A stretch of DNA of 38,628 bases from Bacillota bacterium (GTDB taxonomy: Bacteria > Bacillota > Bacilli > Alicyclobacillales > SLC66), in NCBI GenBank assembly GCA_021785975.1, contig JAJYOE010000013.1, forward strand, positions 1-38,628, given 5' to 3'. A model generated the notes under the pieces. The model searched no databases, was not told where the DNA came from, and saw only the letters and a program-made list of their open reading frames with translations. Within the stretch, counting starts at the first letter, position 1. Every line of letters begins with the position of its first letter. Shown here one piece after another: positions 23,962-32,920 of the stretch. The translations under genes and the position numbers were made by a program.

Positions 23962-24663
23962 TCACTGGGGATGCCAATGTTCGTTTTTTGCCCATTCTAC
24001 TTCGCCGTTTTGATAAAATTCCTTTTTCCATATGGGAACTCGCTGTTTCAGTTCGTCAATCGCGTACTTACCCGCATGAAATGCCGCCTCTCGGTGAGGG
24101 CTTGAAACGCCAATCAAAACGCTAGATTCCGTGAGTTCCAAGTGGCCGAGTCGATGCCAGATGGCCACTTTGACGCCGGGGAATTTCGCTTCAGAGTCCT
24201 CGACAAGTTCCGCCAGTTTTTTTAATGCCATCACTTCATACGCTTCATATTCCAAAAAAAGCGTGGTTTTGTCCCCTGTGATTTCCCTGACAATTCCAGA
24301 AAAAATAACGACTGCCCCGGCCTCCTTTCGCAGCATCGCCTGATACATGGCATCGATAGATAACGGCGCTCTCGTTAATGCGATCATCTTGCCCGCGATC
24401 ATAGAAGTTTCTTCTCCACCGCTGACCGGAGGAATCACCGCCACCTGGTCTGACTCGTGAACCACCGTATCCAAATCCGCATATTCGTCGTTGACGGCAA
24501 ACCACGCACGGTCAAGTATCGCTGCGAGCGGAAGGGAGGTCTTCATCATCACTTCTTTGATTTCCTGTAAATTTGCTGAGTCTTTGCCTTCGATCGTCAC
24601 CTCATAATGATCAGTACCTGCGGCTTCTGCAGCCGATGCGAATAGTAAAATGGAAAGTTTCAT
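23962..24663 (-). CDS. MoaD-MoaE fusion, molybdopterin synthase (MoaX-like)
   Basis: The 233-residue protein joins the two molybdopterin synthase subunits. Residues 1-83 are a MoaD ubiquitin-like domain ending in PPVSGG (Gly82-Gly83); residues about 88-233 are MoaE, with VIFSGIVRE, FLEYEAYEVMA, SSPHREAAF and the catalytic lysine region RVPIWKKEFY. MoaD must expose a free C-terminal diglycine to carry sulfur, so this product should need cleavage after Gly83, as described for mycobacterial MoaX, or act otherwise. The start ATG has GAGG four bases upstream. A perfect minus-strand TATAAT lies at 24697-24692 without a convincing -35. It is divergent from moaC. Confidence 0.87.
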   Translation of the reverse strand: MKLSILLFASAAEAAGTDHYEVTIEGKDSANLQEIKEVMMKTSLPLAAILDRAWFAVNDEYADLDTVVHESDQVAVIPPVSGGEETSMIAGKMIALTRAPLSIDAMYQAMLRKEAGAVVIFSGIVREITGDKTTLFLEYEAYEVMALKKLAELVEDSEAKFPGVKVAIWHRLGHLELTESSVLIGVSSPHREAAFHAGKYAIDELKQRVPIWKKEFYQNGEVEWAKNEHWHPQ

Positions 24664-24773
24664 AGTACCTCACTCGTTGATTTTTTTAAAAATTATACCC
24701 GACCCACGAGGGATTTGCGAGGAACGCATTCTATCGGTACACTTTCAGTAGAACAAAGGCGAGGAGAAGTGGC

Positions 24774-25256
24774 ATGGCTGATCTTACACATTTTGATCAA
24801 AAAGGCCGTGCGCATATGGTGGATGTCAGCCATAAAGAAGTCACTACCAGAGTGGCAAAGGCGCGCGCAGAGCTTACGATGAATCCTGATACCATCTTGC
24901 GGATCAGGCAGGGAGGAATAAAAAAAGGAGATGTACTGGCGGTGGCACAGGTCGCCGCGATCATGGCTGTCAAAAAAACATCGGATTTGATTCCTATGTG
25001 TCATCCACTTCCCGTGACTAGTGTTGCTGTCGATTTTGACTTTCCTGCAAACGACCGGCTGCAACTTGAAGTGGTGGTGCAAACCGATGCCAAGACGGGT
25101 GTGGAAATGGAGGCATTGACAGGTGCCTCGGTAGGAGCGCTAACCGTTTATGACATGGTTAAAGCGATCGATCGGGGGATGACCATTAATTTTATCGGGT
25201 TGATGGAAAAAAGCGGTGGCAAGAGCGGCACGTTTGTGCGAGAAGATTCAGAGTGA
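24774..25256 (+). CDS. moaC: Cyclic pyranopterin monophosphate synthase
   Basis: This 160-residue MoaC acts with MoaA to convert GTP to cyclic pyranopterin monophosphate, the first step of molybdenum cofactor synthesis. The active-site segments MVDVSHKEVT, IPMCHPLPVT, and the region GVEMEALTGASVGALTVYDM are all intact, as is the lysine-rich end GGKSG. ATG 24774 has GAGGAGA upstream. The mog-like gene follows 27 bases after the stop. No moaA is in the window. Confidence 0.94.
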   Translation: MADLTHFDQKGRAHMVDVSHKEVTTRVAKARAELTMNPDTILRIRQGGIKKGDVLAVAQVAAIMAVKKTSDLIPMCHPLPVTSVAVDFDFPANDRLQLEVVVQTDAKTGVEMEALTGASVGALTVYDMVKAIDRGMTINFIGLMEKSGGKSGTFVREDSE

Positions 25257-25283
25257 GTGATAGACGCAAGGAGGACAAAGAAC

Positions 25284-25790
25284 ATGAGTGCAGAAGAAGC
25301 ATACAAGATGCAAGTGGCTATCGTGACCGTCAGTGACAGATCCTACGTCGGGTTGAGAGAGGATACATCAGGACCGGCACTCGCTGAATTTATCATTGAA
25401 CAAGGCCACATGGTCGCCGTCAGGTCGGTGGTTCCGGATGAAGAAGAAGATATCACTTCGATTCTTCTGGAACTTGTGGAGCAGGCCATTCCCTTGATTC
25501 TGACCACAGGCGGAACTGGACTTGCGCCAAGAGATGTCACGCCGGAAGCTACTCGTAAGGTGATTGAAAAAGAAATCCCGGGACTAGGTGAGGAAATGAG
25601 AAGAAACGGCCTCCTACATACCAGGTATTCATTGCTGTCTCGATCCCTCGCGGGGATTCGTGGCCAATCGCTTATCATCAATTTGCCGGGGAGTCCCAAA
25701 GGAGCGCTTGAATCCTTGGAAAGCATCTGGGACGTATTGCCTCATGCGTTGCGACTACTGCAGCAGGAGGACGTCTCGCATCCTGATTAA
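25284..25790 (+). CDS. MogA/MoaB-family molybdopterin adenylyltransferase
   Basis: The 168-residue protein carries SDR-type start VSDRSYVGLREDTSGP, the TTGGTGLAPRDVTPEAT molybdopterin-binding loop, and the LPGSPKGALES motif, all of the MoaB/Mog fold. It should adenylylate molybdopterin before metal insertion. ATG 25284 is chosen with AAGGAGG immediately upstream; an in-frame GTG at 25257 precedes that site. It is coupled to moaC. The 3' end overlaps the convergent small membrane protein gene by four bases. Confidence 0.9.
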   Translation: MSAEEAYKMQVAIVTVSDRSYVGLREDTSGPALAEFIIEQGHMVAVRSVVPDEEEDITSILLELVEQAIPLILTTGGTGLAPRDVTPEATRKVIEKEIPGLGEEMRRNGLLHTRYSLLSRSLAGIRGQSLIINLPGSPKGALESLESIWDVLPHALRLLQQEDVSHPD

Positions 25791-26026
25791 TCCTGTTTTT
25801 TCTGTGGAGTTGTTCGGAACAGGTCCGGACGTTTAACGCGGCCGTTCTTTTTGTCGCGATAGTAAATAAATCCTCCCAAGTAGGAGGTGGCAAGGACGGC
25901 GATCACGATGCCAAGCACAATGGCCCACCATGCTCCGGCAAATATGCCGTAACGCACTAAACTGATTCCACTGCCTGCGATTAACAGGATGATAAAGAGA
26001 ACAAGCCAAGAGGCTATGGTTTTCAC
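25787..26026 (-). CDS. Small two-helix membrane protein (possibly DUF5325)
   Basis: The 79-residue protein has two hydrophobic helices (about residues 4-24 and 31-55) and a basic C-terminal tail RDKKNGRVKRP. The layout resembles DUF5325/YlaF-type proteins of Bacillus, but I cannot confirm the family by eye. The start is placed at GTG 26026, with AGGAAAGG eight bases upstream; an in-frame GTG at 26035 overlaps that site. It is a single gene between mog and bkdR. Confidence 0.65.
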   Translation of the reverse strand: MKTIASWLVLFIILLIAGSGISLVRYGIFAGAWWAIVLGIVIAVLATSYLGGFIYYRDKKNGRVKRPDLFRTTPQKKQD

Positions 26027-26126
26027 GAATGCCACCCTTTCCTATGAAATCCTTGCTGATTTTATACTTTACTATAACGTGTTGAGAACGAACGGACAAA
26101 TTTATTATTGAGGTGGAGGTTGATTT

Positions 26127-28172
26127 ATGCTGCGCATGCTCATTGTCGGTGCAGGTCGAGGTGGTTTGCTCATCGCGCAGGCACTTGGCAGGCAAAAGGA
26201 AGTACAAGTCGTGGGGATGGTGGATATTAATCCAGACGCGCCTGGACTCGAGTATGCGAGAGATCAACACATACCAACAAGCCATGATTATCTCCCGTTT
26301 TTGGCAGAACCACTTGATTTTATTATCGAAAGCACTGGCAAAAGAGAGGTGTTTTTGGACCTCGCGATGAAAAAATCGCCAGACGTTTCACTGATTGCAG
26401 GCAACGTGGCAAAAGTGGTTTTGAACCTGATTTTGCAGCAGGGCAGGCTTGCTGGTGAACTGAGACGTTCCCGCCAGGAACTCGAAATGTTATTGAATGC
26501 GGCATACGATGGCATCGTTGCGGTAGATCGTCATGGCCGGATTACTCTTTTCAATGCGGCAGCAGAAAGAATGACTGGTGCAGATGCGAAACAGGCCATC
26601 GGGAAGCATGTGCAAGAGGTCATTCCCGATACACGATTGCATATGGTGCTGAAAAGCGGTCAACCGGAACTTCATCGAGTGCAATCATTAGGGGATATTG
26701 AGATCATTGCCAATCGGGTGCCTGTACTTGACAAGGACCAACGTGCCATCGCAGCCATTTCCGTTTTTCGGGATGTCACGGAAGTTCGGGAGCTAAATAG
26801 CGAAGTGGCAAAATTAAAAGAAACACAAACTCTCCTTCAAGCAGTGATTAGCTCCACGCAAGATGCGATCTCTGTGGTGGACGGGGATGGACGCGGAATG
26901 ATGATCAATCCTGCTTATACGAGATTGACCGGATTAACGGATAAAGAAGTGCTGGGTTTTCCCGCAGAAGTGGACATTGCAGAAGGTGAAAGCATGCACA
27001 TGCGAGTGCTTGAAACCAGAAAGGCAGTTCGCAATGTCAAAATGAAGGTGGGTTCAAGGCGCAGAGAAGTCATCGTCAACGTGGCACCGATACTCGTCGG
27101 GGACGAACTGAAAGGCAGCGTGGCTGTCATTCACGATGAATCGGAATTGATGGCGCTCGCCCAGGAATTGGAAACAGCGCAGAAACGCATACGTAAATTG
27201 GAAGCCAAATACACGTTTGAAGATATCATCGGCCAGAGTTCAGCCATGATGGCGGCACTCGAAACGGCCAAGCAGGCAGCAGCGACCAGCGCCACCGTAC
27301 TGCTTCGCGGCGAATCGGGATCTGGCAAGGAACTTTTTGCCCATGCCATACACAATGCGAGCGAACGCTGCTATAACCAGTTTATTCGCGTCAATTGCGC
27401 TGCCATCAGCGAGTCTTTGCTGGAAAGTGAATTATTTGGTTACGAGGAAGGCGCTTTTACCGGAGCGCGAAAAGGCGGGAAAAAGGGTTTATTTGAAGAA
27501 GCGATGCATGGCACGATTTTTCTTGATGAAATTGCAGAACTTTCGCCTGGTACCCAGGCAAAATTGCTTCGTGTACTGCAGGAAAAAGAGATCGTAAGAG
27601 TAGGCGGGGCAAAGGCTATCAGTGTTGATGTGCGGGTGATTGCTGCGACTCACGTGAATCTGGAATGGGCGATTAACGAAAAGAAATTTCGTGAAGACTT
27701 GTATTATCGATTAAACATGATGCCCATCGTCATTCCGCCGCTACGCTATCGGCAAGAGGACATTGAGCCATTAGTCCACATGTTCATTGAAAAATACAAT
27801 CACGATTACAGGCGAAATGTGCTTGGTGTCACTGAGGTGGCAATGCGCCGATTGCACGACTATCATTGGCCCGGCAATGTCCGTGAACTTGAAAATGTCA
27901 TTGGTCGCGCCATGATCAAACTCAATTATTTAGATTCAATGATTGATGCACCACAAATAGAGGTCTACGGAGAAAATCTTTCCAAGAGCGTCATTACGCC
28001 GCGATCGGTGGTGACAGGAAAAAAATTGTCGGATGTGATCGAAGAGGCGGAAAAAGCAGCGATTGTGGAAGCGCTGACCTCATGTCACGGCAATCGCGCA
28101 GAGGCTGCCAAACAATTGGGGGTATCATTGCGGTCCTTTTATTACAAAATAAGTCGATTAGACATCACCTAA
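26127..28172 (+). CDS. bkdR: Sigma-54-dependent activator of the bkd operon (BkdR-like)
   Basis: The 681-residue enhancer-binding protein has four parts. Residues 1-105 form a Rossmann-like domain with GAGRGG near residue 8. Two PAS domains follow at about 112-215 and 232-340. The AAA+ domain (about 365-600) has Walker A GESGSGKE at 395-402 and the sigma-54 contact loop GAFTGA at 442-447. A Fis-type helix-turn-helix ([20 protein letters not shown]) ends the protein. It lies directly before three operator repeats and a sigma-54 promoter driving the branched-chain operon, as BkdR does in Bacillus, which fixes its role. ATG 26127 has GGAGG upstream. The input signal is unknown; the N-terminal domain could bind a nucleotide. 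Confidence 0.93.
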   Translation: MLRMLIVGAGRGGLLIAQALGRQKEVQVVGMVDINPDAPGLEYARDQHIPTSHDYLPFLAEPLDFIIESTGKREVFLDLAMKKSPDVSLIAGNVAKVVLNLILQQGRLAGELRRSRQELEMLLNAAYDGIVAVDRHGRITLFNAAAERMTGADAKQAIGKHVQEVIPDTRLHMVLKSGQPELHRVQSLGDIEIIANRVPVLDKDQRAIAAISVFRDVTEVRELNSEVAKLKETQTLLQAVISSTQDAISVVDGDGRGMMINPAYTRLTGLTDKEVLGFPAEVDIAEGESMHMRVLETRKAVRNVKMKVGSRRREVIVNVAPILVGDELKGSVAVIHDESELMALAQELETAQKRIRKLEAKYTFEDIIGQSSAMMAALETAKQAAATSATVLLRGESGSGKELFAHAIHNASERCYNQFIRVNCAAISESLLESELFGYEEGAFTGARKGGKKGLFEEAMHGTIFLDEIAELSPGTQAKLLRVLQEKEIVRVGGAKAISVDVRVIAATHVNLEWAINEKKFREDLYYRLNMMPIVIPPLRYRQEDIEPLVHMFIEKYNHDYRRNVLGVTEVAMRRLHDYHWPGNVRELENVIGRAMIKLNYLDSMIDAPQIEVYGENLSKSVITPRSVVTGKKLSDVIEEAEKAAIVEALTSCHGNRAEAAKQLGVSLRSFYYKISRLDIT

Positions 28173-28191
28173 TGTATTCAAGTGCTACTGC

Positions 28192-28237
28192 GCAATTATT
28201 TGCATGCAAACTATTGCGATATAGTGCAAATAATTGC
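28192..28237. promoter_or_regulatory. Upstream activating array: three GCAA-N4-TTGC dyads (BkdR sites)
   Basis: Three copies of the dyad GCAA-N4-TTGC occur at 28192-28203, 28206-28217 and 28226-28237; outer copies are inverted perfect 13-base arms. Centres are 14 and 20 bases apart. The array sits about 55-100 bases upstream of the sigma-54 promoter, the usual place for enhancer-binding proteins. Assignment to BkdR rests on position. Confidence 0.8.
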
Positions 28238-28291
28238 AGTTTACTTCCACCTGATGTATGCGCTTTCTTTGATGGAGCGCTGATTTTTTTT

Positions 28292-28308
28292 TGGCATGAA
28301 AATTGCAT
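28292..28308 (+). promoter_or_regulatory. Sigma-54 (-24/-12) promoter of the bkd operon
   Basis: TGGCAT, five bases, TTGCAT: the invariant GG (28293-28294) and GC (28305-28306) are exactly 12 bases apart, as sigma-54 requires. The start point should be near 28318, about 34 bases ahead of the leucine dehydrogenase GTG. Confidence 0.9.
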
Positions 28309-28351
28309 AATAGACGTTCGAGAATATGAGACACCTGAGGAGGACACATCC

Positions 28352-29446
28352 GTGGAATTGTTTGAAAAATTAACTCAATATGATTATGAGCAATTGGTTT
28401 TTTGTCAAGATAAATCAGCAGGGTTGAAAGCAATCATCGCCATTCACGACACGACACTTGGTCCGGCACTTGGCGGTTGCAGAATGTGGACGTATGCAAG
28501 TGAAGAAGAAGCCGTTACAGACGCATTGCGACTGGCGAGAGGGATGACTTATAAAGCTGCGGCAGCAGGACTGAATTTGGGCGGTGGCAAGACAGTAGTC
28601 ATCGGCAATTCGCGCACTGATAAAAGTGAGGCGCTTTTCAGGGCGCTAGGGAGATTCATTGAAGGATTGCATGGACGCTATATCACTGCGGAAGACGTAG
28701 GCACCACCGTTTCCGACATGGATCTGATTCATCAGGAAACTCGTTTTGTCACCGGGATTTCACAGGCTTACGGTAGTTCCGGAAATCCTAGCCCGATGAC
28801 GGCGCTCGGCGTATTTCGCGGTTTGCAAGCTGCGTCGAAACAAGTCTTTGGCACCGATGATCTGGCAGGGAAAACAGTGGCTATTCAAGGGCTCGGCAGT
28901 GTAGGATATGGCCTTGGCAAACACCTGCACGAAGTGGGCGCTAAACTGGTGGTCACCGATATTTCGAAGGACAATGTAGCCCGTGCTGCCGAAGAATTTG
29001 GCGCGCAAGTGGTCGATCCAGACGAGATTTTCAGTGTCAAAGCAGATGTGTTTGCCCCTTGTGCACTTGGTGCGATTGTGAATGACAACACCATCGATCA
29101 ATTCAAAGTCCAGATCATTGCCGGATCTGCCAATAACCAATTGGCGGAAGAGCGTCATGGCGACAAGCTGCACCAGATGGGGATCCTCTACGCTCCAGAT
29201 TACGTCATTAACGCTGGCGGACTCATCAATGTGGCCGATGAACTCGAAGGGTACCATGCGGAACGCGCAAGAAATAAAGTCGAAGGCATTTATGATATCA
29301 TGCTGCAACTGTTTGCGATTTCCAAAGAGCACAATATACCTACCTATAAAGCGGCAGATCGCCTGGCAGAATCGAGAATCGAAAAAATGAAGCAAGTACG
29401 CAGTACCTTTTTGCCCACCAGCCGCTCTTTACTGACTCATCGTTAA
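28352..29446 (+). CDS. bcd: Leucine dehydrogenase
   Basis: This NAD-dependent enzyme of 364 residues deaminates leucine, isoleucine and valine to their 2-oxo acids. The catalytic lysine is Lys80 in [12 protein letters not shown], the loop [10 protein letters not shown] precedes it, and the Rossmann motif [13 protein letters not shown] follows in the NAD domain. [10 protein letters not shown] and AGSANNQL are conserved. GTG 28352 is the start, with GAGGAGGA about eight bases upstream; the frame is open farther upstream only across the sigma-54 control region. It is the first gene of the bkd operon. Confidence 0.95.
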   Translation: MELFEKLTQYDYEQLVFCQDKSAGLKAIIAIHDTTLGPALGGCRMWTYASEEEAVTDALRLARGMTYKAAAAGLNLGGGKTVVIGNSRTDKSEALFRALGRFIEGLHGRYITAEDVGTTVSDMDLIHQETRFVTGISQAYGSSGNPSPMTALGVFRGLQAASKQVFGTDDLAGKTVAIQGLGSVGYGLGKHLHEVGAKLVVTDISKDNVARAAEEFGAQVVDPDEIFSVKADVFAPCALGAIVNDNTIDQFKVQIIAGSANNQLAEERHGDKLHQMGILYAPDYVINAGGLINVADELEGYHAERARNKVEGIYDIMLQLFAISKEHNIPTYKAADRLAESRIEKMKQVRSTFLPTSRSLLTHR

Positions 29447-29470
29447 TCGATTTCAAAAAGGAAAGAAGGA

Positions 29471-30898
29471 ATGACTTTGAGTGAAACCGTTGACGTGGTC
29501 GTCATTGGTGGAGGAACCGGCGGTTATGTGGCAGCAATACGCGGCGCACAGTTGGGACTTAATGTAGTGTTGGTGGAATCGTCAAAACTTGGTGGGACAT
29601 GCCTTCATGTGGGGTGCATTCCCACCAAGGCGTTACTTCGCTCTGCAGAAGTCTTTGCGACGATGCAGGACGGAGAAAAATACGGCGTTTTGTCTGACGG
29701 AATCCGGTTCGATTTGACAAGAGCGATGGCCAGAAAACAACAGATCGTCAGTCAGTTGCAAAAAGGCATTGAATTTCTAATGAAAAAAAATCAGATCCGA
29801 GTGATCGAAGGATACGGCAGAGTGATGGGAAGATCGATTTTCTCTCCCACTGCAGGGGCTGTAAGAGTAATGAGCGCAGACGGTGAAGAGGAAATCATTA
29901 CCCCGCGATATACGATCATTGCCACCGGATCAAAGCCCCGGGAATTGCCGGGAATGCCTTTTGACGGCAACCACGTGTTATCATCAGACGACATTCTGGC
30001 GCTTGAAACGTTACCTGAATCAATCATTATCGTCGGTGGAGGGGCTATTGGAATCGAATGGGCCTCACTATTGGCAGATGTGGGAGTCAAGGTGACAGTG
30101 GTGGAGGCGCTCTCGAGAATTCTTTTTAATGAAGACGAAGAGATTTCCACTGAAATGACGAGAGTCTTGAAAAAAAGAGGCATCAAGGTCATAGCGAATG
30201 CCATTGTGCAAGCGGAAGGGTTTGCAGTGGACGGGCAGTCGGTCACATTGCCGGTGGAAGTGAATGGTCGCACGGAACATCTCACTGCTGGTCAAGTCCT
30301 AGTGGCGATCGGCAGGACGGCTAATGTCCATGATCTCGGTTTGGAAGCGACAAATATCCAGATCGAGCGCGGTGTGATTGTGGTCGATGAGGAGATGCGT
30401 ACTGCGGAAAAAAACATCTACGCGATTGGCGATGTGATCGGCAGATTGCAACTTGCTCACGCAGCAGCCCACGAAGGAATCGTCGCCATGGAATCGATTG
30501 CAGGGCTGAAGCCTGAGCCATTGAATTACGATCATGTAGCAAAAGCGACATACAGTCGGCCGGAAGTGGCCAGCATTGGACTGACAGAAGCACAGGCGAA
30601 AGATAAAGGATATTCAGTAAAAACAGGGAAATTCCCATTTCGCGCAATCGGCAAGGCGCTGGTTTACGGTGAAGTGGACGGGTTCGTCAAAATTGTTGCT
30701 GACGCAGAACGAGAGGATGTGCTAGGCGTGCATATGATGGGACCGCATGTCACGGATCTGATATCAGAAGGGGCGCTGGCGCAAGTACTAAACGCCACCC
30801 CATGGGAAATTGGCCACACCATTCACCCTCATCCCACATTGTCAGAAGCTATAGGAGAGGCGGCCCTCGCAGTTGATGGTCGCGCGATACACATATGA
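29471..30898 (+). CDS. Dihydrolipoamide dehydrogenase (E3, branched-chain complex)
   Basis: This 475-residue FAD/NAD flavoprotein reoxidises dihydrolipoamide on the E2 subunit. It shows FAD loop GGGTGGYVAAI, redox disulfide GGTCLHVGCIPTK, NAD loop VGGGAIGIEWASLLADVG, the FAD-ribityl ATGSKPRELPG and the C-terminal His-Glu in HPHPTLSEAIGEA. ATG 29471 has AAGGA eight bases upstream; TTG at 29477 is also possible with GAAGGA. Its stop overlaps the E1 alpha reading frame. It corresponds to LpdV of the Bacillus bkd operon. Confidence 0.93.
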   Translation: MTLSETVDVVVIGGGTGGYVAAIRGAQLGLNVVLVESSKLGGTCLHVGCIPTKALLRSAEVFATMQDGEKYGVLSDGIRFDLTRAMARKQQIVSQLQKGIEFLMKKNQIRVIEGYGRVMGRSIFSPTAGAVRVMSADGEEEIITPRYTIIATGSKPRELPGMPFDGNHVLSSDDILALETLPESIIIVGGGAIGIEWASLLADVGVKVTVVEALSRILFNEDEEISTEMTRVLKKRGIKVIANAIVQAEGFAVDGQSVTLPVEVNGRTEHLTAGQVLVAIGRTANVHDLGLEATNIQIERGVIVVDEEMRTAEKNIYAIGDVIGRLQLAHAAAHEGIVAMESIAGLKPEPLNYDHVAKATYSRPEVASIGLTEAQAKDKGYSVKTGKFPFRAIGKALVYGEVDGFVKIVADAEREDVLGVHMMGPHVTDLISEGALAQVLNATPWEIGHTIHPHPTLSEAIGEAALAVDGRAIHI

Positions 30899-30915
30899 GA
30901 CAGGGAGTGATCGCT

Positions 30916-31902
30916 TTGAGTCGACACAGTGAACTTGGCCTTCGTGATGAAGACGTGCTCAGCATGTACCGCTATATGCTCCTTGCCAGAACCATTGATG
31001 AGCGGATGTGGTTATTGAACCGGGCTGGAAAAATACCATTCGTCATTTCTTGTCAGGGCCATGAAGCCGCTCAGGTGGGAGCCGCTTTTGCGCTGAATCC
31101 TGAGAGAGACTATGTGCTTCCTTATTATCGTGATCTTGGCGTTACGCTCAAATTTGGCCAGACTCCAAAAGAAGTAATGCTCAGCGGATTTGCCAAAAAA
31201 GAAGATCCCAACAGCGGGGGGCGGCAGATGCCTGGCCATTTTGGCTCTCGAGAAAAGCACATCGTGTCGGGGTCCAGCCCTGTGTCGACGCAAATTCCTC
31301 ATGCGGCAGGCATCGCGCTGGCAGCAAAAATGAAGCATACACCACTTGTGGCTTATACCTCTTTTGGAGAGGGTTCCAGCAATCAGGGTGATTTTCATGA
31401 AGCATGCAATTTTGCAGGCATTCACAAGTTGCCGGTGATTTTTTTCTGTGAAAACAACAAATATGCCATTTCTGTCCCCTATCAAAAAGAAGTGGCAAGC
31501 CCACACGTGGCGGACCGCGCTGTAGGGTATGGGTTCCCTGGTGTGGTAGTGGATGGCAATGATCCGCTTGCTGTTTATCAAGTCATGAAAGAAGCGGCAG
31601 ACCGAGCGCTGCGCGGTGAAGGTCCTACACTGGTAGAGGCGATCGTGTATCGGCTTGTTCCTCACTCCAGTGATGACGATGACAGAGTATACCGATCAAG
31701 AGAAGAAGTGGAGGCGGCCAAAAAGGCGGATCCACTGATCACGTTCAAGGATTACCTAATGAAAACAGGCGTGTTGACTGAAGAAGCGGAACAAGCACTT
31801 CGCAAGGAAATACTGGATGAAGTCAACCAGGCAACCACTTACGCGGAAAATGCGCCTTATTCCGACCCGGAAGAAGCGCTCAAATACGTGTACGCGGAGT
31901 GA
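30916..31902 (+). CDS. bkdAA: 2-oxoisovalerate dehydrogenase E1 component, alpha subunit
   Basis: The 328-residue thiamine-diphosphate subunit decarboxylates branched 2-oxo acids with the beta subunit. The cofactor motif runs GEGSSNQGDFHEACNF to FFCENNKYAISVP, and the phosphorylation-loop region PHSSDDDDRVYR matches the family. TTG 30916 is chosen because GGGAG lies eight bases upstream and the protein then aligns with Bacillus BkdAA; an ATG at 30895 overlaps the E3 stop but lacks a ribosome site. The E1 beta gene begins 12 bases after the stop. Confidence 0.93.
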   Translation: MSRHSELGLRDEDVLSMYRYMLLARTIDERMWLLNRAGKIPFVISCQGHEAAQVGAAFALNPERDYVLPYYRDLGVTLKFGQTPKEVMLSGFAKKEDPNSGGRQMPGHFGSREKHIVSGSSPVSTQIPHAAGIALAAKMKHTPLVAYTSFGEGSSNQGDFHEACNFAGIHKLPVIFFCENNKYAISVPYQKEVASPHVADRAVGYGFPGVVVDGNDPLAVYQVMKEAADRALRGEGPTLVEAIVYRLVPHSSDDDDRVYRSREEVEAAKKADPLITFKDYLMKTGVLTEEAEQALRKEILDEVNQATTYAENAPYSDPEEALKYVYAE

Positions 31903-31914
31903 GGAGGTGGAGTG

Positions 31915-32898
31915 ATGGCAACTAAACTTTATATTGAAGCGATTCGAGAAGCCATCGCGCAGGAAATGCGCCTGGACGACAGTGTGTTCGTGATGGGTGA
32001 AGATGTGGGCGTCCGTGGCGGTGTCTTTCGCGTCACTCAAGGATTATATGAAGAATTTGGCGAGATGAGAGTGATCGATGCACCGCTCGCAGAATCGGCG
32101 ATTGCAGGGGTGGCAATCGGTGCGGCAGCATATGGCCTAAAACCGATTGCAGAAATACAATTTGCTGATTTTATTATGCCAGCAGTGAATCAGATCATCA
32201 GTGAAGCGGCAAAAATGCGGTATCGCTCGAACAATGACTGGCAATGCCCACTCGTGGTTCGGGCGCCATACGGTGGTGGTGTTCACGGGGCGCTTTATCA
32301 CTCGCAAAGCGTGGAGGCGCTCTTTTATCATGTGCCGGGTTTAAAAGTCATCATGCCATCAACTGCTTATGATGCCAAAGGTTTGTTGATCTCAGCGATT
32401 CGCGATCCCGATCCGGTGTTGTTTTTTGAACATAAAGGGTTATATCGCATGGTGAAAGATGAAGTGCCAGAAGAAATTTATACATTGCCAATCGGTAAAG
32501 CAGCAGTTAGACGCACTGGTGAGGACATTACCGTCATCACCTATGGACTGATGGCGCATTATGCACTCGAAGCAGCAGAAGAATTGGAAAAAGAGGGGAT
32601 CTCCACCTATGTCCTTGACCTTCGCACCGTGGCGCCACTTGATAAAGAAGCCATTTTGGAAGCAGTGCGGGCGACAGGGAAAGTGTTGATCATTCATGAG
32701 GACAATAAAACAGGCGGAGTAGGAGCGGAAGTCTCTGCCATTATTTCGGAAGAGGCATTGTTTGACCTGGATGCGCCAATCATGCGTTTGTGCGGACCTG
32801 ATATTCCGGCGATGCCGTTTAGTCCCACGATGGAACGTTATTATATGTTGAATCCGGATAAAGTGGCGGTTGCCATGCGTCAGTTGGCGGCCTTTTAA
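31915..32898 (+). CDS. bkdAB: 2-oxoisovalerate dehydrogenase E1 component, beta subunit
   Basis: This 327-residue subunit completes the E1 heterotetramer. GEDVGVRGGVFRVTQGL, the DAPLAESAIAGVAIGAA segment with its catalytic Glu, and QFADFIMPAVNQIISEAAKM are all well conserved. HEDNKTGGVGAEVSA lies in the C-terminal transketolase-like domain. ATG 31915 is chosen over an adjacent GTG; GAGGAGG is upstream. The length equals the Bacillus protein. The E2 gene follows 22 bases later. Confidence 0.94.
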   Translation: MATKLYIEAIREAIAQEMRLDDSVFVMGEDVGVRGGVFRVTQGLYEEFGEMRVIDAPLAESAIAGVAIGAAAYGLKPIAEIQFADFIMPAVNQIISEAAKMRYRSNNDWQCPLVVRAPYGGGVHGALYHSQSVEALFYHVPGLKVIMPSTAYDAKGLLISAIRDPDPVLFFEHKGLYRMVKDEVPEEIYTLPIGKAAVRRTGEDITVITYGLMAHYALEAAEELEKEGISTYVLDLRTVAPLDKEAILEAVRATGKVLIIHEDNKTGGVGAEVSAIISEEALFDLDAPIMRLCGPDIPAMPFSPTMERYYMLNPDKVAVAMRQLAAF

Positions 32899-32920
32899 GG
32901 TTTCGGAAGGAGTGATGGAA

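Noticed and set aside
24664-24773. Possible molybdenum-cofactor riboswitch between the divergent moa genes
   Set aside because: The gap is only 110 bases and shared by two directions; I see no paired structure of the needed size.
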